A stretch of DNA of 64,000 nucleotides from positions 806,001-870,000 of the forward strand of contig NZ_JAFBCY010000001.1 of assembly GCF_016907975.1 (NCBI RefSeq). Direction: 5' to 3'. Made by a program: the position numbers and the translations under genes. The notes beneath the pieces were generated by a model, which did not search any database, was not told the origin of the DNA, and saw only the letters and a program-made list of their open reading frames with translations. This document shows, piece after piece, positions 63,603 through 64,000 of this stretch; position 1 is the first letter of the stretch; every line of letters begins with the position of its first letter. The DNA comes from Methylopila capsulata (GTDB taxonomy: Bacteria > Pseudomonadota > Alphaproteobacteria > Rhizobiales > Methylopilaceae).

Positions 63603-63917
63603 ATGAACAGGATCATCGCCGCAGGCGCGGCCGCGCTTCTCATCGCCGGTTCCTCCAACCTCGCCCTGGCGCAGGGCGCGGGCGGCGGAGGCGGCGCGGG
63701 CGCCGGCACCGTCGCGCAGCCGGGCGGACCGGGCAATGCGGACCAGATGAAGGACCACACCACCGGCATGACCCACGAGACGCCCTCGACCACGGGCTCG
63801 ACCGGCATGACCAAGGAGACGCCCTCCGCCTCGACCACCGAGTCGTCCGACATCAAGGGCCAGCGTCCCTCCCCGGTCGAGGGCGGCGGCGGGGCCGGCG
63901 GCGGCGGCGGTCGCTGA
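63603..63917 (+). CDS. Small secreted glycine-rich protein
   Basis: A 104-residue protein with a signal peptide (about 1-22, cleavage near ALAQG), a glycine-rich stretch (23-40), a central part with two repeats of a GMT-ETPS motif (GMTHETPSTTG and GMTKETPSAST) and a glycine-rich end. It is low-complexity and Thr/Ser-rich, with no recognised family. A terminator follows. It is divergent from the DUF2147 gene across 248 bases. Confidence 0.65.
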   Translation: MNRIIAAGAAALLIAGSSNLALAQGAGGGGGAGAGTVAQPGGPGNADQMKDHTTGMTHETPSTTGSTGMTKETPSASTTESSDIKGQRPSPVEGGGGAGGGGGR

Positions 63918-63944
63918 CGCCCGGACGCCTGTCCGAAACGATCG

Positions 63945-63973
63945 AGCCCCGGCGCCTCGCGCCGGGGCTTTTT
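63945..63973 (+). terminator. Terminator after the glycine-rich protein gene
   Basis: AGCCCCGGCGC and GCGCCGGGGCT form a perfect 11-bp stem around CTC, followed by TTTTTC. Confidence 0.85.
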
Positions 63974-64000
63974 CGTGGGCGATGTGCGTCTCTCCCCCCA

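Overview
The window is a GC-rich chromosomal segment of an alphaproteobacterium, most likely of the order Hyphomicrobiales (Rhizobiales). The main pointers are a LdtR-type MarR regulator beside a Tat-exported L,D-transpeptidase, a double-PilZ protein of the rhizobial type, a Mg-type HemB, a long-linker FtsZ, and a dcw cluster followed by lpxC-bamD-recN-ligA. An OxlT-like oxalate/formate antiporter and a well-expressed-looking glyA would fit a methylotroph or plant-associated relative, but the genus cannot be fixed from the sequence alone. I see no tRNA, rRNA, CRISPR array, prophage or complete insertion sequence; nearly everything is chromosomal housekeeping.

Layout. 1-3.4 kb: the end of a PilZ gene, a periplasmic transglutaminase-like protease and a Tat-exported PhoD phosphatase. 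3.4-8.0 kb (minus): glyA-nrdR-ribD-ribE-ribH-nusB, one tight transcription unit. 8.4-14 kb: L,D-transpeptidase with a small DUF protein, its likely regulator ldtR, a small membrane protein, hemB and a four-EF-hand acidic protein. 14-21 kb: PhoX phosphatase, an ABC-F ATPase overlapping a YeeE/YedE-like membrane protein, and an S10 serine carboxypeptidase. 20.9-47.7 kb (minus): a very long run of division and envelope genes in transcription order mraZ-rsmH-ftsL-ftsI-murE-murF-mraY-murD-ftsW-murG-murC-murB-ddlB-ftsQ-ftsA-ftsZ, then lpxC, bamD, recN, ligA, azlC, azlD. Most junctions overlap by 1-4 bases. The RNase P RNA gene lies just upstream of mraZ. 48.6-54 kb: two more murein enzymes (a lytic transglycosylase and an amidase), a DjlA-like protein, panB, a parDE toxin-antitoxin pair and an extensin-like lipoprotein. 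54-59 kb: an isochorismatase-like hydrolase, a YqeY protein, carA, a cupin, a cold-shock protein and a GIY-YIG nuclease. 59.3-61 kb (minus): queE-queD-queC for preQ0 synthesis. 61.4-64 kb: the OxlT-like transporter and two small secreted proteins.

Peptidoglycan synthesis (mur, mraY, ddlB), its division machinery (fts), outer-membrane assembly (lpxC, bamD) and murein remodelling (L,D-transpeptidase, SLT, amidase, extensin-like protein) dominate the window. Two extracytoplasmic phosphatases (PhoD, PhoX) each carry a candidate Pho box at a similar distance from the start codon.

The least explained content is between genes. An 87-bp triple-hairpin repeat occurs four times with identical length; three copies bracket a small GIY-YIG nuclease gene and one sits inside the dcw run between murB and ddlB. 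Two other large palindromic elements fill the only other big gaps of the dcw run. A 10-bp-periodic TGGGN triplet upstream of mraZ looks like an MraZ operator. A palindrome TGGCATGCCA is shared by the regions upstream of glyA and the oxalate transporter gene.
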